A DNA stretch of 64,000 nucleotides from Calonectria ilicicola (lineage: Eukaryota > Ascomycota > Sordariomycetes > Hypocreales > Nectriaceae), in contig CP085828.1 in the NCBI GenBank assembly GCA_020809705.1, positions 4,154,001 through 4,218,000 on the forward strand, given 5' to 3'. Both the position numbers and the translations under genes were made by a program. Positions 1 through 11,334 of this stretch are shown here, in pieces (positions within the stretch are counted from its first letter, which is position 1; each line of letters starts with the position of its first letter). The notes under the pieces are model-generated. The model searched no databases. It was not told where the DNA came from and saw only the letters and a program-made list of their open reading frames with translations.

Positions 1-1373
1 GCGATAGCCAAGTGTTGAGGAAGGAAGTGGTCAGGGTTACGCATTGTTGTTGATGAGAGCGATGCTACACAATAATTAGGGCCAGGTAGCAAATTAAAAA
101 CATAGCACTTTGGTTTTGGGCATGGTGCATGTGGCTGCAACGTTGGAATGGCTGAGTCGGATCGCATCGTTCGATTTTTTGCTCTCGGGGAATAGCAGGA
201 CACCGGCTCCCCTATGCGGACGATTGGGTTCCGAGTATCGAGTTGAGGCGATGCAACCAGTGAGCTCGTACGTTGATGAAGGGTAAAAAGAAAAAGATGA
301 TCTGGCGAGTTCCGAATATGCCCATTGTTCCTTTTTTGTTTTGAGTGGCCATCGGGAAAACACGGCCAGACATTGACCTGGGGTTTCACCTCTGTCGGTG
401 AAGCTGACCGTCAGGTTGCAACGTGTCGTGCATTGGGTGTGTTTTGCATGGACGGAGGCCGATGAACCAATGGCAGGTAATTTTAGGCTCTGCTATTTCT
501 GTGTCCTGGCTGACGCTAGCACACAGGGTCTGTTCCCTGTTGCTCCCTGTGCTTCATTGCTAATCGTACCACACTTATTGGCTTGAAACCTTACCGACTC
601 GCTGGTATTGCTTTGCGCCCCTGTAAATTTAGATTAGCGATTGAAGAAGACAGGCGCTTGGCTGGTTGTTATCAGGCAGCTAAGGGGGGGGTTACAGAGA
701 GAGAGAGCCCTGCGCGCGCTGTAATTTAGTTACGGGTTTGAAAAAAGCAATTGACAACCCGCCCGCGACAGGGCACGAGACGAGACCACTTTAGGCACGC
801 TCCCCTCTCTCTGGCCTCGCAACAAGACCTGTAAAAGCATAGCTGCCCAGTCGAGTCATCCGATTTCCCAGCGCGCCCCGTTTCAAGTTTAAATCCCGCG
901 AGCTTGAATCTGTGTGATCGATCCATGGGCACCGCTCGCGCGCATGAGGCCCCTATCCCACCGCCTCGATAAGGCGTCTCGGCCGGGGCAAATGGAATAA
1001 TCTTGAACATGGCCATATTCCTCAGCACAGGATGATGTCACTCGGTGAGGAAGTGGCCATACCTCTCGTCGTGGCGCGCTCGGTGTGCGCGACCACCATC
1101 GGCAGATTCGTCACGCCACGCACTCGCCCACGAAAAAAAACCGTACGAGCGCTCCCACCACCCGATCCCTTGGCCATGACCTGACTAGCAGGCGTGGCAT
1201 ACACCCACGAGAATTAAATAGGCATATTCGAAAAGATGGTATATATAGATGGGAATTCAATTAGAATTGAAGAGCATCCTCATCTCATCAATCAAGAGTC
1301 AATTCAGTCACTCGACAAGCCAATTCGCATCCTCACACTGGTCCCTCACTCCCAGTAATCACAACTTTTCACA
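1..1373. other. Intergenic region, no gene recognised
   Basis: Only short overlapping open frames without recognisable composition occur on either strand. A short AG repeat lies near 698-706. The right end is the promoter and CT-rich 5' leader of the small gene that begins at 1374. Confidence 0.5.
1240..1249 (+). promoter_or_regulatory. TATA box of small membrane protein gene
   Basis: A TATATATAGA stretch lies about 130 bases upstream of the ATG at 1374 and is followed by a CA/TC-rich leader typical of fungal 5' UTRs. Confidence 0.5.
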
Positions 1374-1725
1374 ATGACTACCAATTCATTCGGAGGAGCT
1401 CTGCCACCTTTCGACTTCCCCAAGCCAGCGGCACCTGCTCTGTCGAGATACGCCCGAGTTTCTAGATTTTACCCCATCATCGCTATTGGAGCGACTGCAG
1501 TCGGTTAGTTACATCTACAATGCCCCACCAAGAAGAGCAAAAGCCCTAACATGAGGCCTCCTAATAGGAATTGCATACTACAATTACACAACCGGTCGAA
1601 AATCGCCCTCGCCAGTCTCATATCCTGCGATGCATTTCAACCAAACCACACAACATCTGTCTCCCAACCAGGGCATGGATAGGATACAGCTAAGAGCTGA
1701 GGGATCATCAAAACCTTCCAGCTAA
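1374..1725 (+). CDS. Small single-pass membrane protein, unknown function
   Basis: Two exons, 1374-1503 and 1568-1725, encode 95 aa. The 64-nt intron has donor GTTAGT, branch CCCTAAC and acceptor AATAG, and splicing removes an in-frame TAG that otherwise ends the frame right after exon 1. The N-terminus is Pro/Ala-rich. One hydrophobic segment (about residues 34-50, FYPIIAIGATAVGIAYY) is split by the intron and is followed by a polar tail. The shape resembles small organelle-membrane proteins, but no family is recognised. A TATA box and CT-rich leader support a real gene. It is too short for simple ORF finding. Confidence 0.65.
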
Positions 1726-2105
1726 CGTGGCTGTCTCGCATACAATGAGACGTGTTTGAAACTCGGATGTGGCTGAAGCCCCCGAGCAGCGTGAAGAGGA
1801 TGGCGTGTTCAATTTGAATCTTGTTTTTGGGTCATCTCAATCTGAATGGGTGGGGCGAGCAACTTTTATGCATACAATCTGCTAGGGCTAAGGGAAATGG
1901 GTTATTGGTTTTATCAATTTGCAATTATTCCAAGCGTTTATGATTTTAATATCAATGACTTCCCTTCCTACACAGATGATGATTCAACACTTGAACTGAG
2001 TGCATGGCATAAACTGGCCGCTATAACATGTATATTATTTCCACTCATGGATCTTCTTTGTATTTGACATATCGAATCTTTATAATTCTTTCCGCCGCTA
2101 AATAT

Positions 2106-3260
2106 TCAGAACCTGTCTCCTACGATCTCCTTCACCTTATCTAGATCTAGTGCCTCAACGGTTCGGCCCTTGTATCCCGTCATTGTTTCCGCCATGCAAA
2201 GTGCATTGTAAATAGCTTCTTCGGTTGCATCGGCAACTGTTTCAAAGACTCCATTGATTGACTCGTTATCTATTGAGGCAACGTCTAGTGGCAATGGTTT
2301 GTATGGGTCTGCACTGACTGAATCAAATCGTTGAACAGGGATTTTGGCAGCCGTCGAGAACGCCAAGAAGATGTCTCCTGAGCCATTGCTACCATAACCT
2401 CCGACACGGGAAATGCCAACAGTGGCACGCTTTGCTAGTCTTTGAAGCTGAATCGGTATGAGAGGAACATCTGTGGCAATAACAACGATGATGCTACCAT
2501 CGATACGCGGGGCTTCATTTGAATCTGCCTTAGATGCCGCTTGCTGGGAAAGTAGGATTCGACCAACCGGGACACCTCCAATGTGGAGATCTTCCTTAAG
2601 TCCGTAATTTGCCTGAACAAGAACACCTACTGTATAGTCCTTGGGATTTTTGGCATGATCAAACCCTGCGATCACGCGACTACTCGAGCCCGTACCTCCC
2701 TTGAACCGATGGCAAATCATCCCTGTCCCGCCTCCCGTGCAGCCCTCTGACACAGCATCTGAGGATGCATTTAGTATACCCCGCACGACATGTTGGGGAG
2801 TAAGCGCGAAGCGAGTTTGCTTATTGAGATAGCCGTCGTAAGTTTCGGCCACCACGGGAAAGATGAACAAACCCACGTCTCCGTCGTCGTCGCTGTGGTA
2901 CTCGGTTGCATAGTCAAGAATGCCCCGAAAGGCATCTCCAATTGATGAATTGGTGGTCAAGACGATTGGGGATGTAAGCGTGCCTGTCTCATCTATCCAG
3001 TGTGACCCTGTCATCTCACCGCAGCCATTGAACTTGAATATAGCCGCGTGAGATGAGTATCTGTACCAATCTGAACGAGGCAGTATCGTAGTGACCCCAG
3101 TATTAACATCCTGGTCAGTTTGAATTGATTCGGTGTGAACAAGAACACCGGGAACATCCGTAATAGAGTTGAGGTGGCCGGGACTGAATCTCCCAAGTGG
3201 AAGGTTGGGGAGTAGCTCGCGAATGCGAACACGACTAGACTCAGAAGCGGGTGGCGACAT
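2106..3260 (-). CDS. DmpA/BapA-type aminopeptidase (P1/S58 family)
   Basis: Single exon, 384 aa, with a clear ATG at 3260. The protein belongs to the DmpA/ArgJ-like fold family, Ntn-type hydrolases that cleave themselves before a Ser or Thr to give two subunits. They release N-terminal residues from D-amino-acid or beta-peptides. The N-terminal part carries the family's NSITDVPGVLVHTES stretch. The block EGCTGGGTGMICHRFKGGTG then precedes Ser192, the predicted new N-terminal nucleophile (cleavage Gly191/Ser192). The C-terminal half has the expected VGVLVQANYG and GSIIVVIATDVPL strands. No signal peptide is seen, so it is probably cytosolic. Length fits the family (about 375 aa). The real substrate is not inferable from context. 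Confidence 0.9.
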   Translation of the reverse strand: MSPPASESSRVRIRELLPNLPLGRFSPGHLNSITDVPGVLVHTESIQTDQDVNTGVTTILPRSDWYRYSSHAAIFKFNGCGEMTGSHWIDETGTLTSPIVLTTNSSIGDAFRGILDYATEYHSDDDGDVGLFIFPVVAETYDGYLNKQTRFALTPQHVVRGILNASSDAVSEGCTGGGTGMICHRFKGGTGSSSRVIAGFDHAKNPKDYTVGVLVQANYGLKEDLHIGGVPVGRILLSQQAASKADSNEAPRIDGSIIVVIATDVPLIPIQLQRLAKRATVGISRVGGYGSNGSGDIFLAFSTAAKIPVQRFDSVSADPYKPLPLDVASIDNESINGVFETVADATEEAIYNALCMAETMTGYKGRTVEALDLDKVKEIVGDRF

Positions 3261-4002
3261 GGTTTAAATTTCGGTACGATAGGGGCTGTGGTAATTTAAC
3301 TTTTCGCTTCTATCTATAAGTTAGAATACAACTCGTAATTGAAATCGCATTTCGGTAATATCATACAAGGGTATGATGAGAATAGGTCTCGTTCACCTTT
3401 AATGTTTTTGACCATTAAACTTTGTCATTTATAAGAAAGAAAGCAAAATACAAGTGTGAAAATCCAAAGCATATAAATGTATTAGTGTGCGTGGTTTAAA
3501 TCTACGGAGAATCCAAGTTAAATGGTGCTGCTTCGGATTTCGGGTTAGGCAACTATATTGGGAAAGCGTCGCGTTTGGGTCAGCTCGTATTTCGGGAACA
3601 TTTGATAAGATTTTAGGCAGCAGCTTGACGAGATTCCGGATTTCCAAAGCACTCTTACGAATTTGGAAAAGACACGAACTGCTATTGGAAGGTCGAATCT
3701 TGGGTCGAACATCAGCAAATCACAGTGCACGTACACTTGAAATCAGAATATGTATTTCTGGTTATTTATCGAGGCATTGAAAGAAAATTGTCTAGGAACC
3801 GTGAATTAATATAAGGGACTAAAACGTAACCTTCTAGACCGAACAATTCAGCATTGCTGATTAACAGATCAGATTTCTATGTTCTAGCCCAAAATAGATA
3901 GTCCCGTTAGAATTTTACAAGTCGTGATTGCCCTTTAAACGCCAGCAATTCCATCTAGCGATCCCATGGTGGATAAGCCCTTGAAAATTTCTACTCTTTA
4001 CC
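3261..4002. other. Intergenic region, no gene recognised
   Basis: AT-rich spacer between the aminopeptidase promoter and the 3' end of the sterol reductase. Small open frames on both strands look like chance frames. Confidence 0.5.
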
Positions 4003-5531
4003 TCACCAAATTCCTGGTACCAAACGCCATGGAACACGCTTGCAATAGTTATCCCAAGCCTCGCCGTACTTGATCGAACACCGCTGTTCATCTCTCTTGC
4101 ATCGGTGCACAAGAAGAATCGTCATCCAAAAGAAATAATACCACACCAAAATCTTTGTGGTGCCAACCAAAGCGCACATGCTAAAGCTCATGAGTAAATC
4201 TCCGACATAGTTGGCATGTCGTGACACACCCCACCATCCACTGCAAAGAAGAATGCTCTGATGTGTTTTGCCGTCTGAGGTGCTGTAGTTGGCCCTGATG
4301 TACTCGGCAGGTTTGCCCCAAATAAGACACTGCCCTCCAGAACTACGGACCCGATCCTTTTCATTGTTGACTGATCTGAATATCCCATAGCCACCGACAC
4401 CGATCCCAAACATCACAGCCAAATAAAGCGTAGAGGGAGATGTAGGATATTGTCCAAGGTACTGGCCCTGTATGGTATATGTTGTCGGAAGAAAGCAGAA
4501 AGACCCCCAGGCTAAATAGAATCCATAGTGGTCATGCGCGATGTCAATGGTACGCAGATACCAGGATTCATTTACAAAAAAGTCAATCACGTAAATAGCA
4601 TGGAGAATAGTGACCAGAATCAGTGAGGGGTTGACAGAACCCTGTGTCTGATACTGGTATGCGATATTGGAGATGTCTCTGCGCATGTGTTAGTTAGGTG
4701 AACCTGATGAGTTTCCGTGGCTTGAATGATACGTACATCAAAGTCCAAGCAACAATACCAGGTCTCCCATTGGTGAAGAGTTTAAAATCAAAACTATTTC
4801 CGAGTCGTGGGTTTAATTCAATGCCCATGAAAAAGTCGTAAAATACAGACCCTGCAACTGTCATGAGCAGGGTTTCAAGGCGACTGGTGCGAGTATCCTA
4901 GCTTACCACTAAACTTTCGGTCTTCGGGATGGGTGGGGAAAACGTAGGCCTTAATGTAGGCAAAAATTGAGACCAAGAAGCCAAGAATGTTTGCTGCAAC
5001 AAAAAGCCCACTCCAGTTTCTCGGTATAAAGGCAGGATCCAGTACCTCAAAGTAGCACAGTGCGCCATAAAGAACATGGGTAACTACCCAGGCATTTAGC
5101 CCATTTGTACAATATGAAAGCAAATGTCCTGCTGGAGTGTGTTGGCCAAGACTAGTTGGTCCGGGCAGACAAAGGTAGAGAGCAATTTGTAGTGCAACCC
5201 AGCACAGCATTCCAGCCATGCTTTTCAAGGTCGGTTGCGGCGGATGAGTTAATATTACAGCCCAAAACCCATCTTGGACGCAGGCAGTGATGAATTTGGA
5301 TAGCGACCCCTCAAACCCAGATAGTGTGACATATATGCACAGGCTTGCCATCGGAGCAAGGAATCCAGGCGAAGCAGCAAAGAGAGAGTGCAACCAAGAA
5401 CGGGGGACGCTAGACCGGCCCCAAGTGGGCTGTTGCGAATGTGACAAAGGACTGACTTTCGGGACATCCTCATGTCGCCTCGTTAATGTGGCAGTGCTGC
5501 TGCTGGAGTGTGCTTCTAATGAGGGAGCCAT
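4003..5531 (-). CDS. Delta(7)-sterol reductase (DHCR7-like)
   Basis: Three exons on the minus strand, 5531-4907, 4851-4737 and 4678-4003, encode 471 aa, almost the length of animal DHCR7 (475 aa). Introns are GTAAGC..TTGCAG and GTACGT..GCGCAG; splicing joins [14 protein letters not shown] to DISNIAYQ without a break. The family reduces the C7-C8 double bond of delta-5,7 sterols with NADPH in the ER membrane. Visible signatures are [10 protein letters not shown], the [18 protein letters not shown] loop, [15 protein letters not shown], and the C-terminal [15 protein letters not shown] block ending LVPGIW. Many hydrophobic helices are present. The block order and the [11 protein letters not shown] stretch favour DHCR7 over Erg4 (C24(28)) and Erg24 (C14). 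On ergosterol-type precursors the product would be brassicasterol-like; this is inference. Confidence 0.88.
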
Positions 5532-7007
5532 GCTTCGATCGTCAAAGTTTGACGCGGTGCTGTTGTATTGGTTGGATTCAAGAGAGAGAGACCTGTGGAC
5601 CAGTGTTGGGGATTACAGCTACTTATCTACCAGTCAGAGCAGTGAAAGTTAATCCGCTAGCCTGAACACAATTGACGGTGAAGATGATGACACTAGCTGG
5701 GTCTGAGACCCGAGAGGCGATGTAATAGGATAGCCACAATGACCAACATGTCCTAGAGCGACGTGTCTTACATTATGCCCCATAGCCCACACGTGACTGG
5801 ATGTTATGCCGTGTGGTGCAGTCTTTGCCGTGCCGCGATATGTTAATTCCAACGCACCTCTTTCTTTTCGAGGCTAAAAAGGGGCAGAGAATAATCCAAG
5901 TGGGCCCGGAAAAAGATAATTGCCTCAAAGGAGTTCTGCATAGTCAGATAGAAAAGGCTAGGGGTGTTGAGGGTAAGTTTGAGATCATCGTGGCCTGAGA
6001 TGCTCAGGTAGGGCATGACGAGTGCTCAAGACATTAGGCTAGGCGTTTCTATGTTTATGAGACCTCGCACGAGCAGTACGGATCCGCTGCGACGTGCCAT
6101 GACAACAGATGATGTCACAGAACCGGTACGATGCTCTTTTGCGAGGAATCAGTGACATGGAGTGGGGTTATTTCACAACAAAAGTAATGCCGTTCGGCCA
6201 GATATCGCCGAGCAAAAATCGGATCGCCCTCTCGTTGTAGTGCATAAAAAGAAAGTCTTTCGTCACATATCAGACAAGAAGGATTGTTATGTCTTATCAT
6301 TTCCCAAATTTCACCACAGACGCTTCGGGCGCGTCTGCTTGCCCTGCCCCCACGACAGCTCATCGTGATGGAATGGTGCATACGACCCAACGCCACGCCT
6401 TAGTTCGGGGCCAGCCACCAAAGCACTAAAAATTGGGCATGATCGCCAGGTTCCAGGATAACACCAAGACGATAAAAGAAGCGCTGTCTTGAGAAATCGA
6501 TCAAGAACATAATGGCTTCCGAATAAATTAGACCTAGCAAGGAACATATCGAATGGCTTCAATAGAATAGGATCGGGATTGACATTGTTCATATTGTTGA
6601 TGTTGTTGCCTGCCGGCACTAGGTGCTGATCGCGGGATGTAGTGCTGTGGATCCTGGCTGCGCTAACCTGCCGCAGCTAGTTGGTTAAACACCTGATCAA
6701 GTTGGTCTGATCAACGAAGGAATATTTTACTCAATCAGATGAAGAGTATAAAATCCAACTGCATTAGATTGGACAGACTCTAACTAAATAAAATGAAAAA
6801 TGGATGGTTAATATATTTCATCATCGTTGATCGTGAGCATTCATGTAGCTCAGTCAACGCTCTCACTGAAGACAGTGATGGTTTTCGCGACAAACCTGTC
6901 ACGAAGCTGTCCAGCGCCGATTTGTGAAACATTCCCAAAAGGGTGCTTTCAGAATCAAAATTATTATTTATTTTATTTATTTATTTATCACATGAACGAA
7001 CCGCTCA
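5532..7007. other. Intergenic region with TTTA-rich stretch
   Basis: No gene is recognised. A (TTTA)n-like low-complexity run lies at about 6963-6988, just beyond the 3' end of the M20 gene. A direct repeat CTGATCAA occurs near 6692 and 6709. Confidence 0.45.
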
Positions 7008-8361
7008 CTACTTATCTTCCTGCTCAAAGTCGCTTCTTGCGCCGTGGGCGATTGCATCTTCAACAAGCACGGAAACGGCGAGAAGGGCCATTCCTTTGGC
7101 GCATTTCATAGCGGCCACATGCGCTTCGTCTGTGCCAGCGCACGCCGCAAATTTCGGGTTATGCGTGGCTACATCTGGCGTGGTTGGGATACAGAATGCT
7201 CCATGGAAACTTGGGACAAGATGCGACACGTTGCCCATGTCTGTTGAAGCGTTGAAATCTTCTGTCTGATGGAGCATCACCTTTTCCCCCAGAGCCTCCA
7301 TCTCGTCCACGTACCTTTGGCAAAGCGTGTCATTTACGCGCAAGTTCATATATGTTGGCGATCTGTAAAACCTGTTAGGGGATCGACCGTAATATTTAGA
7401 GATAGGGTATGACTTACGTGATATAGTCAATGGTGCAGCCAGTTGCGGAGGCACCCGCTTCAAAGCACAGCTTTACGCGACGCAGTAGATCATTGCATCG
7501 CTTCATTGTTGGGCTGCGAATGTTCCAATTCATGCGCGTATACTCTGTAATCACGTTGGGCACCGTGCCACCAACCTCGATAACGCCGTGAATGCGCTCA
7601 TCTGGCTTGATCTGCTGTCGCAGCAAAGCGACGTTATTGTACGCTGCAACCGCCGCGTCGAGGGCGTTTAGGCCATTCCATGGCTCTCCAGCTGCGTGTG
7701 CTGTTCTACCCCGAAATTCGGTGCGCAACTTGTGGCTTGCAATTAGCTTGAATCCCGCCAAGCCTGTGTATCCAGATTCGCTCTCAATCTGATGTTGTGC
7801 GATGGGATGCGCCATGATGGCTGCGGCAACATCCCCTGGTGGGTCGAACGCGCCAGCGTCAATTAGCTTGGCCTTACCACCACCGCCCTCCTCGGCTGGC
7901 GTTCCGAGAATACGCAAGCGACCGGGGATTTTGAGCTCCTTCATGGCATGCGCGGTTCCTAGGAATCCGGCCATGGATGAAGTGGCAATGAGGTTGTGAC
8001 CGCATGCATGTCCAATGTCAGGCAGGGCATCGTATTCTGCGCAGAAGACGACGAGGCGACCGCCTTCGCCAATTTCGGCCTCGAAACTCGTTTCTAGACC
8101 ATGTGTATGTCTCTTGACCGCGAATCCCTGCTTCTCAAGATACGCTGTGAGGGTATCATGGGCGAAGAACTCGCGGTACGCTGTCTCGGGGTTTGCATGC
8201 AGCGCTTTGTTTATTTCCTCGTGTAGAGAGGGGCTCTTTTCATCCAGGTGTTTGCTGATTAAGTCCCGTGCTGCCTCGACAACACTGCTTGAGGCCCTTT
8301 TGAGATTCTTGTGTACGCAGGAACATGTCCCGTCAGAGTCGCGAGGCTTGACCAACGTCAT
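7008..8361 (-). CDS. M20D amidohydrolase / dipeptidase (PM20D2-like)
   Basis: Two exons, 8361-7418 and 7362-7008, encode 432 aa. The intron is GTAAGT..TTTACAG with branch CCTAAC. Metallo-amidohydrolase of the M20D group, which cleaves N-acyl or dipeptide amide bonds with two zinc ions. Ligand motifs are AEYDALPDIGHACGHNL (around residues 108-124) and the PAEEGGGG acidic pair (residues 157-158). A dimerisation domain with EFRGRTAHAA and GGTVPNVITE follows. The HACGHN and TPAEE context resembles eukaryotic PM20D2, a beta-alanyl dipeptidase, more than bacterial hippurate hydrolases. No signal peptide. It is divergent from a Zn2Cys6 regulator, and the shared 11-mer upstream suggests co-regulation with that regulator and the Dal5-type transporter. 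Confidence 0.9.
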
Positions 8362-8606
8362 GGTAGTAGAATTTGGATATGAAGATTGGGGATCTAGACA
8401 ATAATCCGACCGACAGAGATGTGAGCGAAGCTGAAGAGAGGCTCAAGGCTTGGCATTGACCGATTCTTAACCATTTTTTCTGTAGTTGTAAATATCGCTA
8501 GAATCACATGGATTGGAATTCAATAACGTAACTCAAATTAGATTTTACACTTGAGGTCATCACAGTCGCTCTCAATGGATCCAGCTCATCATGCCATGCC
8601 ACCCTA

Positions 8607-8617
8607 GATAGCCGACG
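8607..8617 (-). promoter_or_regulatory. Shared element CGTCGGCTATC, copy 1
   Basis: Minus-strand copy of an 11-mer found identically at 8914-8924 and 11035-11045. It overlaps GCCGACGGTCGGC (8611-8623), two perfect 6-bp inverted arms around one base. It sits about 250 bases upstream of the M20 hydrolase ATG, reading toward that gene. CCG/CGG triplets are what Zn2Cys6 dimers contact, and the neighbouring regulator is the obvious candidate; the pairing is inference. Confidence 0.6.
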
Positions 8618-8913
8618 GTCGGCAACCCACTTCAGACGTTCTAAAGTGAGTGGCTCGCTGCACCCCAGGTGACGTCTGCGCTAACCATTCAGCTTTCTGG
8701 GGCTGGAACCACTGAAGCTACTGGTTCCCGTTTCATGTCGGCTCTTTTTTTACGCTCCGCAAGGCTCAATCCTGATCCCAGGCGCTCACCCTGCCACTTG
8801 TGCTGCCCCATGAGGCATAGCCAGAGGCACTCTCCATATATTCCCATGTCTCCACCGCTATCACTCTTCTTGCCGATAAGTTCAACCGCGCCAGGGTCGT
8901 CAATCAATGTTAT

Positions 8914-8924
8914 CGTCGGCTATC
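8914..8924 (+). promoter_or_regulatory. Shared element CGTCGGCTATC, copy 2
   Basis: Plus-strand copy in the same divergent promoter, about 125 bases upstream of the regulator ATG at 9049. With the following base A it matches copy 3 over 12 bases. Its position suggests autoregulation of the Zn2Cys6 gene. Confidence 0.6.
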
Positions 8925-9048
8925 ACGACCTCGGCCGGTCTCTCCACTCCGCCTTTGTGCTTCCCCCTCTCCACTGCAGTCACGCAACAACGTTGACTCC
9001 TACATCCTAGTCCACTCCTCAGTCCCCAATGGGCGTGTCAATCTCAGA

Positions 9049-10821
9049 ATGAGCTTCCAATGCGACTCAGCAGATGAAAGCGGGATTTCGGACCCAGTCG
9101 TCCTGCCCACATTGTCGCACTTGGGTGGGCGCCATGCGCCACGTTCTCGCAGTGGATGCTGGACTTGCAGAACAAAGAAGGTCAAGTGTGACGAAGAAAG
9201 ACCTCAGTGCCGGCGATGCACTAGGCTGAAGCTGCTGTGCGACTATGAACCGCGAAGAAGGAAATCGTCGAGAGACTCCAGATTGGCCCTATATTCACGA
9301 ATGAGGCGGTCTTCTATTGAGTCGCGCGCGTCTTCGGTTGAGTCTTTTCAGCCTTTGCTTAAGAGCTGGTTTGACTCGTTGCGGGAGCAAGATGATTCTA
9401 GGTCCTTATCCGCATTTCGTATACCCGCCCCCGCGATGGGCGCCTGCTCCGTCGTCTTCACAGCCGCCGATCACGAATCGGTACGGTATTTCCGCACATC
9501 CTTTGCAAAGTTGCATCACACGAAAAACCCTGATTATTCCCTTTATTCCATCATGTTCAATATCGCGCAGAAAGACCCGATAGTCATGCAAATGATTCTT
9601 GCTCTTAGTGGACGAGAAATTGAGTTTCGGCGAAGCAAGAGCACCATCCCGGAGCAAGCCGTAAATTCTCCTCTGCACCATTACTCCAGCGCCTTGAAGA
9701 TGATGGCCGAGGTCATTGGCGATGAAAATGGTAGGCAGCTAGACCTTGATTCTATTCACACGGCATTATACTTGATGCTCTTGTATGAACAAAAATATGG
9801 CGACGAAAAATGTTCCGGAGTCTCAAATCATCTAAATGGGGCGACATTGCTCCTAAAACACCAATACGAAGAGCAACTGCAAATTTCATTACCCCCACTG
9901 GGAACATCACTTAGAGCTCTGGAGGCTCCTGGAACCAAAGAAATAACAACAAACAAAAAGCCTCTTTCATTATACTCTGCTCGAATGATCGTCTGGTTAG
10001 CACTATTCGACTCGGCAGCCACATTATGTGGTGTTGGTGGTCAACTCCACGGAACTATATACGAAATGATGAAGGGCGATGCCCGAAGTGGCGGCATTGA
10101 TGACCGCTTCCAGCCATTTGAACACTTTGACAGACTGCATCGTTTCTCGAATCCCCTCTACAGAACAATTTGGGGCGAAAATTATCCACAAAGCGAACTA
10201 CTCGACGACGTTGAAAATCGAAGCATTTTCTCATTCCTGGGCGCATGCAGTCAATTACGGCACATGACCGCCCAGCTGGCAAAGCTCTACGATATTGATG
10301 TTACCATGGCGAATGAGCGCGCCCGGATTGTTGAAAATTCTATCCAAAACGTGAGAAGCAAGTTCGCAGAACTAATTGAAGTTGCTGCCGAGCTATCACT
10401 TGGAACGGACAATTCCCATCGACTTGTCGCCAACATTCGCGCGGTTGTGCCGCACTTCTACGCAGTAATTCTCGATTTCCTGCGTCTCACGAGATTCGAA
10501 GAAAGCCCAGTACTCTCTATGTGTCAAATTGACGCGTTACGCCAAATTATGAATTTGGCATTCCAAGCATATAAGCATGGCGGTGATGAAGCAATGATGC
10601 GCGTTGCATGGCCTCTATTCATGGTAGCCTTGGAGACAGATGACCATGTCCATCGGGATTGGGTTTTCGAACGCTTTCAGAGTTTGAGTAAATTTGGCAG
10701 AAATTTTGAGCGAGCTCATCAGTTCTTGGTTGACATTGTCGATACGCAGAGCCAATTGGGGAGGCGAGTCAATATTCGCGATCGATTCCAGTCTGGCCAA
10801 GTGGGCCTATTTGTTATCTAG
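9049..10821 (+). CDS. Zn2Cys6 transcription factor
   Basis: Single exon, 590 aa. The N-terminal binuclear zinc cluster spans Cys37-Cys64 (CWTC..C..C..C..C) with C-X2-C-X6-C-X6-C-X2-C-X6-C spacing, followed by a basic patch (EPRRRKSSRD). The rest is the helical fungal transcription-factor regulatory region (Fungal_trans_2 type) with no transmembrane segment. It lies between the M20 amidohydrolase (divergent) and a Dal5-type transporter (downstream, same strand). It carries one copy of the CGTCGGCTATC element in its promoter. The likely role is pathway-specific activator of that small nutrient module; the inducer is unknown. Confidence 0.9.
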   Translation: MSFQCDSADESGISDPVVLPTLSHLGGRHAPRSRSGCWTCRTKKVKCDEERPQCRRCTRLKLLCDYEPRRRKSSRDSRLALYSRMRRSSIESRASSVESFQPLLKSWFDSLREQDDSRSLSAFRIPAPAMGACSVVFTAADHESVRYFRTSFAKLHHTKNPDYSLYSIMFNIAQKDPIVMQMILALSGREIEFRRSKSTIPEQAVNSPLHHYSSALKMMAEVIGDENGRQLDLDSIHTALYLMLLYEQKYGDEKCSGVSNHLNGATLLLKHQYEEQLQISLPPLGTSLRALEAPGTKEITTNKKPLSLYSARMIVWLALFDSAATLCGVGGQLHGTIYEMMKGDARSGGIDDRFQPFEHFDRLHRFSNPLYRTIWGENYPQSELLDDVENRSIFSFLGACSQLRHMTAQLAKLYDIDVTMANERARIVENSIQNVRSKFAELIEVAAELSLGTDNSHRLVANIRAVVPHFYAVILDFLRLTRFEESPVLSMCQIDALRQIMNLAFQAYKHGGDEAMMRVAWPLFMVALETDDHVHRDWVFERFQSLSKFGRNFERAHQFLVDIVDTQSQLGRRVNIRDRFQSGQVGLFVI

Positions 10822-11009
10822 CAACCCCCCAAAAATTGAATATGACTAAAGGTCGGCCCGTATAAGCAATCGTAGGAAAAATAAGCTACGGAATTGGAAT
10901 GCGGGGAAGCAGAGTAGCAACAGAGTGGGACAGTGGTCATCTACTACAGCACAGGGTTAGACCGCCCATGGCAGGTGACTCGATGAACCATGCAAATACA
11001 GGACGAGGG

Positions 11010-11046
11010 ATAACCGACTGGGCAGAATAACCGACGTCGGCTATCA
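11010..11046 (+). promoter_or_regulatory. Shared element copy 3 plus ATAACCGAC direct repeats
   Basis: ATAACCGAC occurs at 11010-11018 and again at 11027-11035. The second runs into the perfect palindrome CCGACGTCGG (11031-11040) and the third CGTCGGCTATC copy (11035-11045). A TATA-like TTATATATCG follows at 11161, and the transporter ATG is at 11335. This is the densest operator-like region of the 7-13 kb module. Confidence 0.6.
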
Positions 11047-11334
11047 GTCGTGGCACTATTCCCAATCTTATCTACTCCCTGGTTCGTAGCGGCGAAGATT
11101 AGATACCCTACGCTGACAAGATTTGCGGGGAAGGAATAGCGCTGCTACGCGTGATGTAAATTATATATCGACGACCAAGATCCTTTGCTCAGTCGCGTGT
11201 TGATTGATCTTATGGGAAAATCTCAATTGTAAGCTGCCAATTGGGTGCTCCACCACCCTCACATTGACAAAAGGGCAGATTGAACACACTCATCGCTTAT
11301 TCTGTTCAGCCGCGATTCTTTCAAGTGCATCACC

